DNA from: JANWVO01 sp964458495
GTDB lineage: Bacteria; Acidobacteriota; Terriglobia; Bryobacterales; Bryobacteraceae
Assembly: GCA_964458495.1 (NCBI GenBank)
Contig: CAYWJB010000007.1
Span: forward strand, 164,088-228,087
Direction: 5' to 3'
DNA length: 64,000 nucleotides
Each line of letters begins with the position of its first letter. Position 1 is the first letter of the stretch. The notes below the pieces were generated by a model. It did not search any database. It worked only from the letters and a program-made list of their open reading frames with translations, and was not told the origin of the DNA. A program made the position numbers and the translations under genes. Of the stretch, positions 35,703 through 44,187 are shown piece after piece.

Positions 35703-37120
35703 AGCGCTGCCTGGCTGGCCTGTGCCTGTGCCTGGCGGCGGGCGCCGCCGAGCTGCCCCGTCTGCGTGTGAGCGAGAACCGCCGGTTTCTGGTCACCGCG
35801 GATGGGCGCCCGTTCTTCTACCTGGCCGACACTGCCTGGGAGCTGTTTCACCGCCTCGACCGGGAGGAGGCGGCGCGGTATCTGGAAGACCGCGCGCGCA
35901 AGGGGTTCACGGTCATCCAGGCTGTCGCTCTGGCCGAACTCGACGGGCTCAGAGACCCCAACCCCTACGGCCATCTCCCTCTGCTCGCGAACGATCCCCG
36001 CACGCCCGACGTACGTCCCGGCCCGCAGGACGACTACTGGGATCACGTGGATTTCACCGTCAACAAGGCGAATTCTCTCGGAATGTACATCGGTTTTCTC
36101 CCTACATGGGGGGACAAATGGAACCGCAAATGGGGCGTAGGGCCGGAAATATTCACACCGGAAAACGCGGAAATCTACGGCGAATGGCTGGGGCGGCGCT
36201 ACCGGAGCGCGGGCGTGATCTGGATTCTCGGCGGCGACCGCCCCGTGGAATCGTCCGCTCACCAGCAGATCATCCGCGCCATGGCCCGGGGCCTGCGGAA
36301 GGGCGACGGCGGCGCCCACCTCATCACATTCCACCCCACCGGCGGAAGCGGTTCCGCCGAGCCGTTTCACGCCGAAGACTGGCTCGATTTCAATATGCGG
36401 CAGAACGGCCACGGGCCCGAATTCACGGGCAGATATGACAAGACCGCGCTGGATTATGGAAGAAGTCCGGTCAAGCCGGTGATCGACGGCGAGCCGATTT
36501 ATGAGGATCACCCGGTCTCTTTCCGCGCGCCGGAGCTGGGCCATTCCATCGCCGCCGACGTGCGCCGCCCGCTCTACTGGGACCTGTTCTCCGGCGCCTG
36601 CGGCCACACCTACGGCCATCACTCGGTCTGGCAGATGTGGACCCCGCAGCGCAAGCCGGTGAACCATCCGCTCATGCCCTGGTACGAAGCCATCGCCCAG
36701 CCGGGCGCGGCCCAGATGCAGCATGCGCGGCGCCTGCTGGAATCGCGCCCGTTCCTGACGCGCATTCCCGACGATTCGCTCATCGTGACCGGATCCGTGC
36801 CTACCGCCATGCCCGGCGCCGGCAGGTATCGCTTCGTGGCTACCCGGGACAGCGAGGGCAGCTACGCCATGGTGTACGCTCCCGCAGGACGGCCCTTCCG
36901 CGTGCGGCTCGACAAGCTCTCCGGCGCTCGCGTCACCGCCTGGTGGTTCAATCCCCGCACGGGACAAAGCACTCGCATCGGCGAGTTCAAAAAGCAGGGC
37001 GAGCGCGAATTCGTCCCGCCCGAGCCGGGCGAAGCCAGCGACTGGGTGCTGGTATTGGATGACGCGTCACGCAGTTTCCCGCCGCCGGGATCCGCGCCTT
37101 TGAACCCTGTGACCCGCTGA
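35699..37120 (+). CDS. GH140-type apiosidase (DUF4038 family)
   Basis: A 473-residue protein with an N-terminal signal (KRCLAGLCLCLAAGAA), so exported. The catalytic TIM barrel (~25-350) shows GRPFFYLADTAWELFHRL, the acid/base candidate Asp180 in WILGGDRP and the nucleophile candidate Glu265 in VIDGEPIYED. Both fit the GH140 pair (Asp acid/base, Glu nucleophile) known for the rhamnogalacturonan-II apiosidase of Bacteroides. A C-terminal beta domain with GARVTAWWFNPRTG follows. GH140 enzymes cleave the bond between D-apiose and galacturonic acid in rhamnogalacturonan-II. The ATGA overlap with apnO makes it the last gene of the operon and links sugar release to its catabolism. Confidence 0.86.
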   Translation: MKRCLAGLCLCLAAGAAELPRLRVSENRRFLVTADGRPFFYLADTAWELFHRLDREEAARYLEDRARKGFTVIQAVALAELDGLRDPNPYGHLPLLANDPRTPDVRPGPQDDYWDHVDFTVNKANSLGMYIGFLPTWGDKWNRKWGVGPEIFTPENAEIYGEWLGRRYRSAGVIWILGGDRPVESSAHQQIIRAMARGLRKGDGGAHLITFHPTGGSGSAEPFHAEDWLDFNMRQNGHGPEFTGRYDKTALDYGRSPVKPVIDGEPIYEDHPVSFRAPELGHSIAADVRRPLYWDLFSGACGHTYGHHSVWQMWTPQRKPVNHPLMPWYEAIAQPGAAQMQHARRLLESRPFLTRIPDDSLIVTGSVPTAMPGAGRYRFVATRDSEGSYAMVYAPAGRPFRVRLDKLSGARVTAWWFNPRTGQSTRIGEFKKQGEREFVPPEPGEASDWVLVLDDASRSFPPPGSAPLNPVTR

Positions 37121-37175
37121 CGGCGCGCGCAGCCGCGCCACCCGGGAGCGTCCGCTCTTGCCCGGAGCTTCCCGG

Positions 37176-38099
37176 TTAGTGCCCCTCGGCTTCCAGAAAC
37201 CGCTCCGCCTCGATTGCCGCCATGCAGCCCGCCCCCGCGGCGGTGATCGCCTGACGGTACACGCGGTCCTGCACGTCGCCGGCGTGGAACACGCCGGCCA
37301 CGCTGGTCCGCGCGCCGCCGTGGCTGACGATGTAGCCCTCGGCGTCGAGCTCGATCTGCCCGGCGAACGGCTTCGTGTTCGGGATGTGACCGATGGCCAG
37401 GAACAGCCCGTCCACGTCCTGCATCCAGGTCTCCCCCGTCTTCACGTTGCGCAATTTGACGCCCGTGACGTAGCCCTTGTCGACGTCGTAGACCTCCTCC
37501 ACCACCGCGCTGGTGACCCACTTGATCTTGGGATTGGCGCGGCAGCGCTCCAGCATGATCTTCGACGCGCGGAATTCGTCGCGGCGGTGCACGATTGTCA
37601 CCTCCTCGCCGAACCGCGTCAGGAAGTTGGCCTCTTCCATGGCGGAATCGCCGCCGCCGATCACCATGATCTTCTTGCCCTTGTAAAAGAAACCGTCGCA
37701 GGTGGCGCAGGAGCTGACGCCGTGGCCGATCAGCTTCTGTTCGTTCGGCAGCCCCAGCCAGCGCGCGCTTGCTCCGGAGGCGATGATCAGCGTCCGGCAC
37801 TCCTCCCATTGCCCGTCGATCCGCAGCCGGAACGGGCGGCGGCTCAGGTCCGCCTCCTCCACGACTCCCTGCACATATTCGGCGCCGAACCGCTCCGCCT
37901 GCTTCTTCATGTTCTCCACCAGCACGGGGCCCAGAATGCCTTCCGGGAAGCCGGGGAAGTTCTCGACTTCCGTGGTGAGCGAGAGCTGCCCGCCGGGCTC
38001 ATGCCCGCTGATCACCAGCGGCCTCAAACCCGCCCGCGCCGTGTAAATGGCCGCCGTGTTGCCCGCGCAGCCGGAGCCGACAATGATGACGTTGCGCAT
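37176..38099 (-). CDS. trxB: Thioredoxin-disulfide reductase
   Basis: A 307-residue FAD/NADPH flavoprotein that reduces thioredoxin. The start at ATG 38099 gives the canonical N-terminus RNVIIVGSGCAGNTAA (FAD site, with Cys11 where Pro is usual). The redox-active CATC is at 131-134, the NADPH motif is GGGDSAMEEANFL, and FAD-binding GVFHAGDVQDRVYRQAITAAG is near the end. The longer open frame adds a low-complexity Arg-rich leader overlapping the upstream gene and is not used. It is located 46 bp after the exported oxidoreductase gene on the same strand. Confidence 0.94.
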   Translation of the reverse strand: MRNVIIVGSGCAGNTAAIYTARAGLRPLVISGHEPGGQLSLTTEVENFPGFPEGILGPVLVENMKKQAERFGAEYVQGVVEEADLSRRPFRLRIDGQWEECRTLIIASGASARWLGLPNEQKLIGHGVSSCATCDGFFYKGKKIMVIGGGDSAMEEANFLTRFGEEVTIVHRRDEFRASKIMLERCRANPKIKWVTSAVVEEVYDVDKGYVTGVKLRNVKTGETWMQDVDGLFLAIGHIPNTKPFAGQIELDAEGYIVSHGGARTSVAGVFHAGDVQDRVYRQAITAAGAGCMAAIEAERFLEAEGH

Positions 38100-38145
38100 G
38101 AAAGATTCCACTCCCTTTGTTTGAAACAGAACTGGCCGATGCCGT

Positions 38146-39486
38146 TCAGACCTTCTCCGGCACGACATACGGAGGCCGGTACTTCCGCGTCTGCATCGCG
38201 TTGGCCTCCTCGTCTCCGATGAAGCGGCCGCCCGCATCCATCCGCAGCGAGCGCCCCACGCGGTAGGCGATGTTGGCCAGGTGGCAGAAATCCGCTGCCA
38301 GCGCCCCGATCTCGATCTCGGCGGTCAGCTTCGTATGGTCGCGCGACTTCACCGCTTCGATGAAGTTTTTCACGTGCTCGACCGTGCCCTCTCCCGTGGC
38401 TTTCTCCTCGGCGATCTTTTCGTACCTGTCGCGCCCGCCCGCGCCGGCGCTGCGCGCTCCCACGAAATCGGCCATCGTGCTGCGGTAAACGGAGAAACCC
38501 GCCTGATCGAGCACCAGGAATCCTTTTTCGCCGAAGAAAATATTGCCCACGTAATTCGCGCCGCGGACAGGCGCCAGCGCCTCCGGCGGCGTCGGCAGGT
38601 TCCGCACGTCGAACGTCATCTCCCCGTCGTCCCAGTGGAACGAGGCGTGCTGCGTGTTCGGCGTCTCCTGATCGTCGTTCCACAGGAACTTCCCGCCGCT
38701 GCCCATCACCACCTTCGGCCAGTCTTTCCTGCCCAGCCCCCAAAGCGCGATGTCCATCTCATGCACGCCCTGGTTGCCGATGTCGCCGTTGCCCGTGTCC
38801 CAGAACCAGTGCCAGTTGTACTCGAATTTGTTCACGCTGAACGGCTTCATCTGCGCCGGCCCCAGAAACTTGTCCCAGTCGATGCCCGGCGGCACCGGCT
38901 GGTCCGGCGTGTGCCCGATCGAAAACCGGCGCCGGAAACACAGCCCGCGCGCCATGTACACTTTGCCGATCACGCCGTCCTTCAGCATCTGGATGGCCTT
39001 GATCTTGTGCGCCGTCGACCGGCTCTGCGAGCCCACCTGCACCATGCGCTTGTACTTCCGCGCCGCCTCCACCATCTTCCGGCTCTCGAACATGTTGTGG
39101 CTGGCCGGCTTCTCGACGTACACGTCCTTGCCCGCCTGGCAGGCCCAGATGGTCGCCAGCGCGTGCCAGTGGTTCGGCAGCGGCAGCGACACCGCGTCGA
39201 TCTCCTTCGACTCGAACATCTGCCGCATGTCGGCGAACTCCGCCGGCTTGTAGCCCTTCGCCTTCTCGATCATGGCGATGGCCCGCTCCCGCGCCGCCTG
39301 GTTCACGTCGCACACGGCGGCGATGCGGCAGTCCTCGATCGAATTGTAGTAGTCGATGTGGTTCCGGCCCCGGCCGCCGAGGCCCACGATGCCGATCTGC
39401 ACGCGCTCGTTCGCTCCCAGAATGGGCATCCGCGCCGTCGCCGCAGCCGCAGCGGCGCCGAGAAACGTTCTTCTTCCTGTCGTCAT
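38146..39486 (-). CDS. Tat-exported Gfo/Idh/MocA-family oxidoreductase
   Basis: A 446-residue protein with a twin-arginine signal (TGRRTFLGAAAAAAT) and the Rossmann fold VGLGGRGRNH. It also has YVEKPASHNMFE (EKP motif), WHWFWDTGNGDIGNQGVHEMDIALWGL and a C-terminal sheet domain. This secreted subfamily is widespread in Acidobacteriota and Planctomycetes. It probably carries a tightly bound NAD, as exported glucose-fructose oxidoreductase and GH109 do; that cofactor retention is inference. A TAGAAT hexamer at 39511-39516 lies 24 nt before the ATG. It is divergent from the GH29 gene, suggesting shared glycan work. Confidence 0.88.
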   Translation of the reverse strand: MTTGRRTFLGAAAAAATARMPILGANERVQIGIVGLGGRGRNHIDYYNSIEDCRIAAVCDVNQAARERAIAMIEKAKGYKPAEFADMRQMFESKEIDAVSLPLPNHWHALATIWACQAGKDVYVEKPASHNMFESRKMVEAARKYKRMVQVGSQSRSTAHKIKAIQMLKDGVIGKVYMARGLCFRRRFSIGHTPDQPVPPGIDWDKFLGPAQMKPFSVNKFEYNWHWFWDTGNGDIGNQGVHEMDIALWGLGRKDWPKVVMGSGGKFLWNDDQETPNTQHASFHWDDGEMTFDVRNLPTPPEALAPVRGANYVGNIFFGEKGFLVLDQAGFSVYRSTMADFVGARSAGAGGRDRYEKIAEEKATGEGTVEHVKNFIEAVKSRDHTKLTAEIEIGALAADFCHLANIAYRVGRSLRMDAGGRFIGDEEANAMQTRKYRPPYVVPEKV

Positions 39487-39555
39487 GGTTCGTTCCGCTC
39501 CACTTCTGTCATTCTAGGCGAGCGTCCCTGGCTGTCGTTCGCCGCTTCCGGGCGA

Positions 39556-39561
39556 TAGAAT
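39556..39561 (+). promoter_or_regulatory. -10-like hexamer before the GH29 gene
   Basis: TAGAAT lies 11 nt before the ATG at 39573 and back-to-back with the TAGAAT of the divergent oxidoreductase gene (39516-39511, minus strand). No strong -35 is seen. Confidence 0.35.
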
Positions 39562-39572
39562 ACCCCAAAGCC

Positions 39573-41312
39573 ATGACATCCCGCATCGCCGCTCTTCTGC
39601 TCGGCCTCTCTGTTTGCGCCCCCGCGCCGCTCCCGGCGCAGCCCTCCCGGCCGCCGTTGCCCGAGGGCGAGCGGACGCGCTGGTTCCGCGACGCCAAATT
39701 CGGAATGTTCATCCACTGGGGCGTGTACTCGGTGATCGGGCGCCACGAGTGGATCCGCCATCAGGCCCAGATCCCGCAAGCCGAGTACGACAAGTACGCC
39801 CGCCGCTTCAACCCCGTACGCTTCAACGCCGACGAGTGGGCGGCGCTGGCCAAAGACGCCGGCGCCCGCTACATCGTCATCACGTCCAAACACCACGACG
39901 GCTTCAGCATCTACCGCAGCCGCGTCAGCGACTATGACATGGAGATCACGCCCTACAAGGGCGATCCGCTGAAGGACCTCGCCGCCGCCGCCAGGCGCCA
40001 CGGCTTGCGGCTCGGCTTCTACCACTCCATCATGGACTGGCATCATCCCGACTACCGCCCGCGCCGCGCCTGGAAATACCCCAAAGACTACAAGGAAGGC
40101 GGCAACAATAACCGCTACATCGACTTTATGAAGGAGCAGCTCCGCGAACTGCTCACCGGCTACGGCGACGTCGCCGTCATCTGGTTCGACGGCGAATGGG
40201 AACACACTCTTGCCGAGGCGAAGCGAGACGACGAGATCTACGACTTCATCCGCTCGCTCCAGCCCAACACGCTCATCAACGACCGCCTTTACGAGCGCAA
40301 GCCCGGCAACCGCGCCGACTTCGGCACCCCGGAACAGTATGTCCCCGCCACCGGAATCAAAAGCCCCGACGGCAGGCCCGTGCTCTGGGAAGCCTGCGTC
40401 ACCATCAACCAGGACTCCTGGGGCTACAACAAGTACGAGACGGTGTTCAAGACCGAGCGCGACCTCGTCCGCATGCTGGTCGAAGTGGTCAGCAAGGGCG
40501 GCAACCTGCTTCTCAATGTGGGTCCGAAGCCCGACGGAACAATTCAGGACGAATTTGTTACGCGCCTGCGCGCCATTGGCCGCTGGCTGCGCACGAACGG
40601 CGAAGCCATTTACGAAACCTCGGCCAGCCCGTTCGAGCGCATGTCGTTCTTCGGCCGCGCCACCGCGAAGGGCCGGACCCTTTACCTGCACGTGTTCCAG
40701 TGGCCCGGCGACGGCAGGCTGCGCGTGGCGGGCCTGAAGAACCTGGTGCACAAGGCGCGGCTGCTGGCCGATCCCGCGCGGCCGGTGAAGGCCGTGCGCG
40801 ACGGCCCGGACGTGATCCTCGAGCTGCCCGGCGAAGCCCCGGACGAGGTCGCCAGCGTCATCGCCCTCGAACTCGACGGCGCCCCGGCCGCCGAGCCCTT
40901 CTCGAACCGCCCGGACGCGAAGGGCGTGATCACCTTGGGCGTCGAGTCCTGCGAGATCGATACAGAGTTCGAGCAGCGGGCCAAGAAGGAGAATGCCCTC
41001 GGGCACGTCTATCTGACGCAATGGACCCGCGACCGCGACGTGCCATGGTGGGGGCTGGAGACGCCGCGCAGCGGCAGGTACAAGGTTGAGATCAGCTACG
41101 CCGCCCGGCGGGCCGGCGCCGCCTTCACCGTCGAAGCCGGCGGGGCGAAGCTCGAAGGCAAGGCCGCGGCCACTGGCGGCGATTGGGTGTTCAAGACGCA
41201 AAATCTCGGGGAGATGCAGCTGCCCTCCGGCAAGAGCGAACTGCGCGTGCGCATCAGCCCTGCGGCGGGAACCATGAATCTCGAACGGGTGGTGCTGCGC
41301 CCCGTCGAGTGA
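39573..41312 (+). CDS. Alpha-L-fucosidase, glycoside hydrolase family 29
   Basis: A 579-residue exported enzyme (signal to about residue 23). The GH29 catalytic barrel has WFRDAKFGMFIHWGVYS, KHHDGF at 106-111, YHSIMDWHHPDY, and the nucleophile Asp206 in VIWFDGEWE. GGNLLLNVGPKPDG follows. C-terminal beta domains (~350-579) include a probable carbohydrate-binding module. The enzyme releases alpha-L-fucose from plant or other glycans in the periplasm. The acid/base cannot be fixed by eye because it is poorly conserved in this family. It is divergent from the exported oxidoreductase and 2.5 kb from the apiosidase gene. Confidence 0.92.
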   Translation: MTSRIAALLLGLSVCAPAPLPAQPSRPPLPEGERTRWFRDAKFGMFIHWGVYSVIGRHEWIRHQAQIPQAEYDKYARRFNPVRFNADEWAALAKDAGARYIVITSKHHDGFSIYRSRVSDYDMEITPYKGDPLKDLAAAARRHGLRLGFYHSIMDWHHPDYRPRRAWKYPKDYKEGGNNNRYIDFMKEQLRELLTGYGDVAVIWFDGEWEHTLAEAKRDDEIYDFIRSLQPNTLINDRLYERKPGNRADFGTPEQYVPATGIKSPDGRPVLWEACVTINQDSWGYNKYETVFKTERDLVRMLVEVVSKGGNLLLNVGPKPDGTIQDEFVTRLRAIGRWLRTNGEAIYETSASPFERMSFFGRATAKGRTLYLHVFQWPGDGRLRVAGLKNLVHKARLLADPARPVKAVRDGPDVILELPGEAPDEVASVIALELDGAPAAEPFSNRPDAKGVITLGVESCEIDTEFEQRAKKENALGHVYLTQWTRDRDVPWWGLETPRSGRYKVEISYAARRAGAAFTVEAGGAKLEGKAAATGGDWVFKTQNLGEMQLPSGKSELRVRISPAAGTMNLERVVLRPVE

Positions 41313-41368
41313 CCGTTTTCCGGAACAAGGCGCCCGCGCGGTTCGTTAGAGAAAGAAGGAGGTGCGCG

Positions 41369-42091
41369 GTGAAGACGAAGCGGAACTGCTGGCGGGCTGC
41401 GGCGCTTCTGTCCGTCCTGGCCTTGGCAGGCTGTCAAACGCCGCCGGGCCCCTCCGGCGATGACCGGACCGAGCGGATCACGATCGAACAGGCGCGCGCC
41501 GCCGGCGCGGAACGGATCTCGGCCGAGATCCAGATCGGCATGGGCGAGCTGCGAGTCTCCGGGGGAGCGCGCGAGTTCCTCGAGGCCGAATTCGCCTATA
41601 ACACACCCGCCCTGAAGCCGCAGGTGAGCTTCGACGAAAGCGGTTTTCGCCGCCGGCTCATCATCGGCCACGGGAGTCCTCCCCCGGCGCTCGGCAACGT
41701 GCGCAACCGGTGGGACATCCGCTTCGGCAGCGGCGTGCCGCTCGATCTCGAAGTCCGCTGTGGCGCCGGAGAGAACCGCCTCGATCTCCGCGAGGTTCCG
41801 CTGCGGAGCCTCGAGATGCATCTCGGCGTGGGCGAGGTGACCGTCGACCTGCGCGGCAAATTCGCCACGGATGTCGATGCCAAAATTTACGGAGGCATCG
41901 GACGCGCGGTTGTGCTTGTGCCCTCCAGCGGAGTGGAGGCCAGCGCGGCCGGCGGCATCGGCCATATCAGCGTGATCGGGCTGGATAAGAAGGACGGCAG
42001 GTGGGTGGGCGGTGCGCCCGGAAAGACGGGTGGGCGGCTGCGCCTCGAGGTCAAGGGCGGCATCGGCGAGATCGAGATCCGGGCTGAATAG
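41369..42091 (+). CDS. Toast-rack (DUF2154/LiaF-like) lipoprotein
   Basis: A 240-residue lipoprotein with the lipobox LALAG-Cys22. The mature part begins with ITIEQARAAGAERISAEIQIGMGELRVSGG, typical of the toast-rack N-terminal domain, followed by repeated beta strands (DLEVRCGAGENRLDLR, LEMHLGVGEVTVDLRG, AKIYGGIGRAVVLVP, VKGGIGEIEI) that form the right-handed strand stack. The GTG start is supported by AAGGAGGT 5 nt upstream. In Firmicutes this fold is found in LiaF, the inhibitor of the LiaS kinase; here the next genes encode a LiaS/NarX-class kinase and regulator. Confidence 0.85.
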   Translation: MKTKRNCWRAAALLSVLALAGCQTPPGPSGDDRTERITIEQARAAGAERISAEIQIGMGELRVSGGAREFLEAEFAYNTPALKPQVSFDESGFRRRLIIGHGSPPPALGNVRNRWDIRFGSGVPLDLEVRCGAGENRLDLREVPLRSLEMHLGVGEVTVDLRGKFATDVDAKIYGGIGRAVVLVPSSGVEASAAGGIGHISVIGLDKKDGRWVGGAPGKTGGRLRLEVKGGIGEIEIRAE

Positions 42092-42184
42092 CACGCCCCT
42101 GCTTTCGGGCCGTTTTGTCGCCTGCCGGAGGGATGGCTCCTGGCGGCTGCAAATGCGGTTTCATGGAATCAGGGCTCTCCATCC

Positions 42185-43519
42185 ATGAACCAGCCGCCAA
42201 CGGAGTTCCCCGGCCGCAGCGCCGTGCGGCCGGTCACCCAGCGCGCCATCCGCCGCGTGCTCGCCGCCGGCTACGCGCTGGTGATGCTCTGCCTCCTCGC
42301 CGCCGGACTGCTCGGCGTGCGGAACATCACCTCCATTCGCGCCACTTCAGCCGAACTGCTGGAAGAGCAGGTGCGCATCCAGAACCTGCTGGATGCCGTG
42401 TTGCGCGGCCAGCGCGCCATCAACGCCATCTTCGCCGATTTCGCCCGGCAGCCGGAGGAGATCGACGAGGCGCAACTCCTCGGCCAGCTGGATGCTTCCG
42501 ACCGCGAGATCGAGAAGATCGCTGAAGAGCTGGCAGGAGAACCGGAACAGGCGCTCTGGCAAAAGCTGTATGACGCCGCGGCCGATTTCAGCAACGAGGC
42601 GCGGCTCGTCCTCGGCGAGGACGCGTCCCGCCGCCGTCCCTTGCGCCGGCTGATGCATGCGCACCAGTCCGTGCTCAGCCTGGTGGACCAGCTCGTGGAG
42701 ATCGAAACGCGGCGCTCCGTCGCGCTCAAGCAACGCATCGAAGAGCTCTCCTTGCGCCTCGCCCGGCAGTCCGCCATCCTGCTCGGAGCGGGCTTCCTCA
42801 TGGCCCTGGTTTCCGCCGCCTACGCCGCCCGCTGGACGCTGCGCCTGATCCGCCAGCTGGAATGGCAGGCCGGCGAGCTGAGCCGCGTTTCCTGGCAGTT
42901 GCTCGAAAAGCAGGAGAGCACGGCGCGCCGGTTCTCCCACGAACTGCACGACGAGCTGGGCCAGACCCTCACGGCTCTGAAAGCGAATCTCCTCGCTCTT
43001 GCTTCCCGCCAGGAGCTCCAGCCGGCGCTCATGGAAGACTGCGTTCAGCTGGTCGACTCCTCCATGCGAACCGTGCGGGAGGTCTCTCAACTGCTCCGGC
43101 CCACCATCCTCGACGACTTCGGGCTCGCCGCAGGCCTGCGGTGGCTGTGCGACCGCTTCCAGCAGCGCACCCGGATCCAGGTCGACTACCACTGCACGGT
43201 CGACCAGCGCCTGCCCGATGAGGTGGAAACGCATCTGTTCCGCATCGCCCAGGAGGCGCTCACCAACGCCGCGCGCCACTCCGGCGCCTCGCGCGTCGCC
43301 GTCTCGCTGACCCTCTCCGGCGGCCGCGTCCTTCTCCGCGTGGCCGACAACGGCAAAGGCATCGACCCGGCCGCCGTCCCCTCCGGCGGCCTCGGCATGG
43401 TCGGCATGAGGGCCCGAGCCCGCAGCGCCGGCGGTGAGCTGAAAATTGAAACAGGGCCCGGTGCGGGCGTCGCCGTGGAGGCATCCTTGCCCGCCTTGGC
43501 CGGCCAGTCCGCCGCATGA
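42185..43519 (+). CDS. NarL-type sensor histidine kinase (HisKA_3)
   Basis: A 444-residue kinase with TM1 ~26-46, a helix-rich extracytoplasmic loop of ~150 residues, TM2 ~197-214, a short coiled linker, phospho-His255 in SHELHDELGQ, and the HATPase domain with QEALTNAARHSGAS (N-box) and GLGMVGMRARARSAGG. It has the same length and layout as the kinase at 2346-3680, pointing to lineage-specific duplication. It overlaps its response regulator by 4 bp. The toast-rack lipoprotein 93 bp upstream may modulate it. The signal is unknown. Confidence 0.92.
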   Translation: MNQPPTEFPGRSAVRPVTQRAIRRVLAAGYALVMLCLLAAGLLGVRNITSIRATSAELLEEQVRIQNLLDAVLRGQRAINAIFADFARQPEEIDEAQLLGQLDASDREIEKIAEELAGEPEQALWQKLYDAAADFSNEARLVLGEDASRRRPLRRLMHAHQSVLSLVDQLVEIETRRSVALKQRIEELSLRLARQSAILLGAGFLMALVSAAYAARWTLRLIRQLEWQAGELSRVSWQLLEKQESTARRFSHELHDELGQTLTALKANLLALASRQELQPALMEDCVQLVDSSMRTVREVSQLLRPTILDDFGLAAGLRWLCDRFQQRTRIQVDYHCTVDQRLPDEVETHLFRIAQEALTNAARHSGASRVAVSLTLSGGRVLLRVADNGKGIDPAAVPSGGLGMVGMRARARSAGGELKIETGPGAGVAVEASLPALAGQSAA

Positions 43520-44157
43520 ACGCCAAACCCATCCGCATCCTGCTTGCCGACGACCACTCCATGGTTCGCCAGGGGTTCCGCCGGATCCTGGAGGCGCAGG
43601 AGGAATTCGAAATCGCCGGCGAGGCCTGCGACGGCCGAGAGGCCGTCAAGCTTGCCGAACAACTCCGCCCGGATGTCGTGGTCATGGATGTCGCCATGCC
43701 CGGACTCAACGGCATCGAGGCCACGCGCCGCATCTGTGAGTCCTCCCCGCGGACCCGCGTGCTGGCCCTTTCCATGCATCGCGACAGCGTCTATGTTCGC
43801 GAGATCCTTCGCGCCGGCGCCCGCGGCTACCTGCTGAAGGACGCCTTCGACGCCGATCTGGTAGCCGCCGTCCGCGCCGTCGCCCGCGGCGAGGGCTACA
43901 TCGCTCCGGCGGTCGCCGATTGCGTGCTCGCCGACTACCGCCAGCACGTCTCCGATCCGGTCGATCTCCTCACGCCCCGCGAGCGCGAGGTCCTGCAACT
44001 GATTGCTGAAGGCAAGACCAACAAGGAGATCGCCTCCCTGCTGAACCTCAGCGTTTACACCGTGGACGCCCACCGCGGCCGCATCATGGAGAAACTGAAT
44101 CTCCACTCCACCGGCGAGCTGGTCCGCTTCGCCCTCCGCAAGGGCATCATCGACTGA
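43516..44157 (+). CDS. NarL/LuxR-family response regulator
   Basis: A 213-residue regulator with a receiver domain (ADDHSMVRQG, phospho-Asp58 in VVVMDVAMPGLNG, ALSMHRD, YLLKDAF) and a LuxR-type helix-turn-helix (LTPREREVLQLIAEGKTNKEIA, LSVYTVDAHRGRIMEKL) at ~145-205. The ATG overlaps the kinase stop by 4 bp. It is homologous to the regulator at 1696-2349. Targets are unknown; the adjacent lipoprotein gene is a candidate for autoregulation. Confidence 0.94.
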   Translation: MNAKPIRILLADDHSMVRQGFRRILEAQEEFEIAGEACDGREAVKLAEQLRPDVVVMDVAMPGLNGIEATRRICESSPRTRVLALSMHRDSVYVREILRAGARGYLLKDAFDADLVAAVRAVARGEGYIAPAVADCVLADYRQHVSDPVDLLTPREREVLQLIAEGKTNKEIASLLNLSVYTVDAHRGRIMEKLNLHSTGELVRFALRKGIID

Positions 44158-44187
44158 GGCCGCCCCCGCGGTACGCTATCATGCGCA

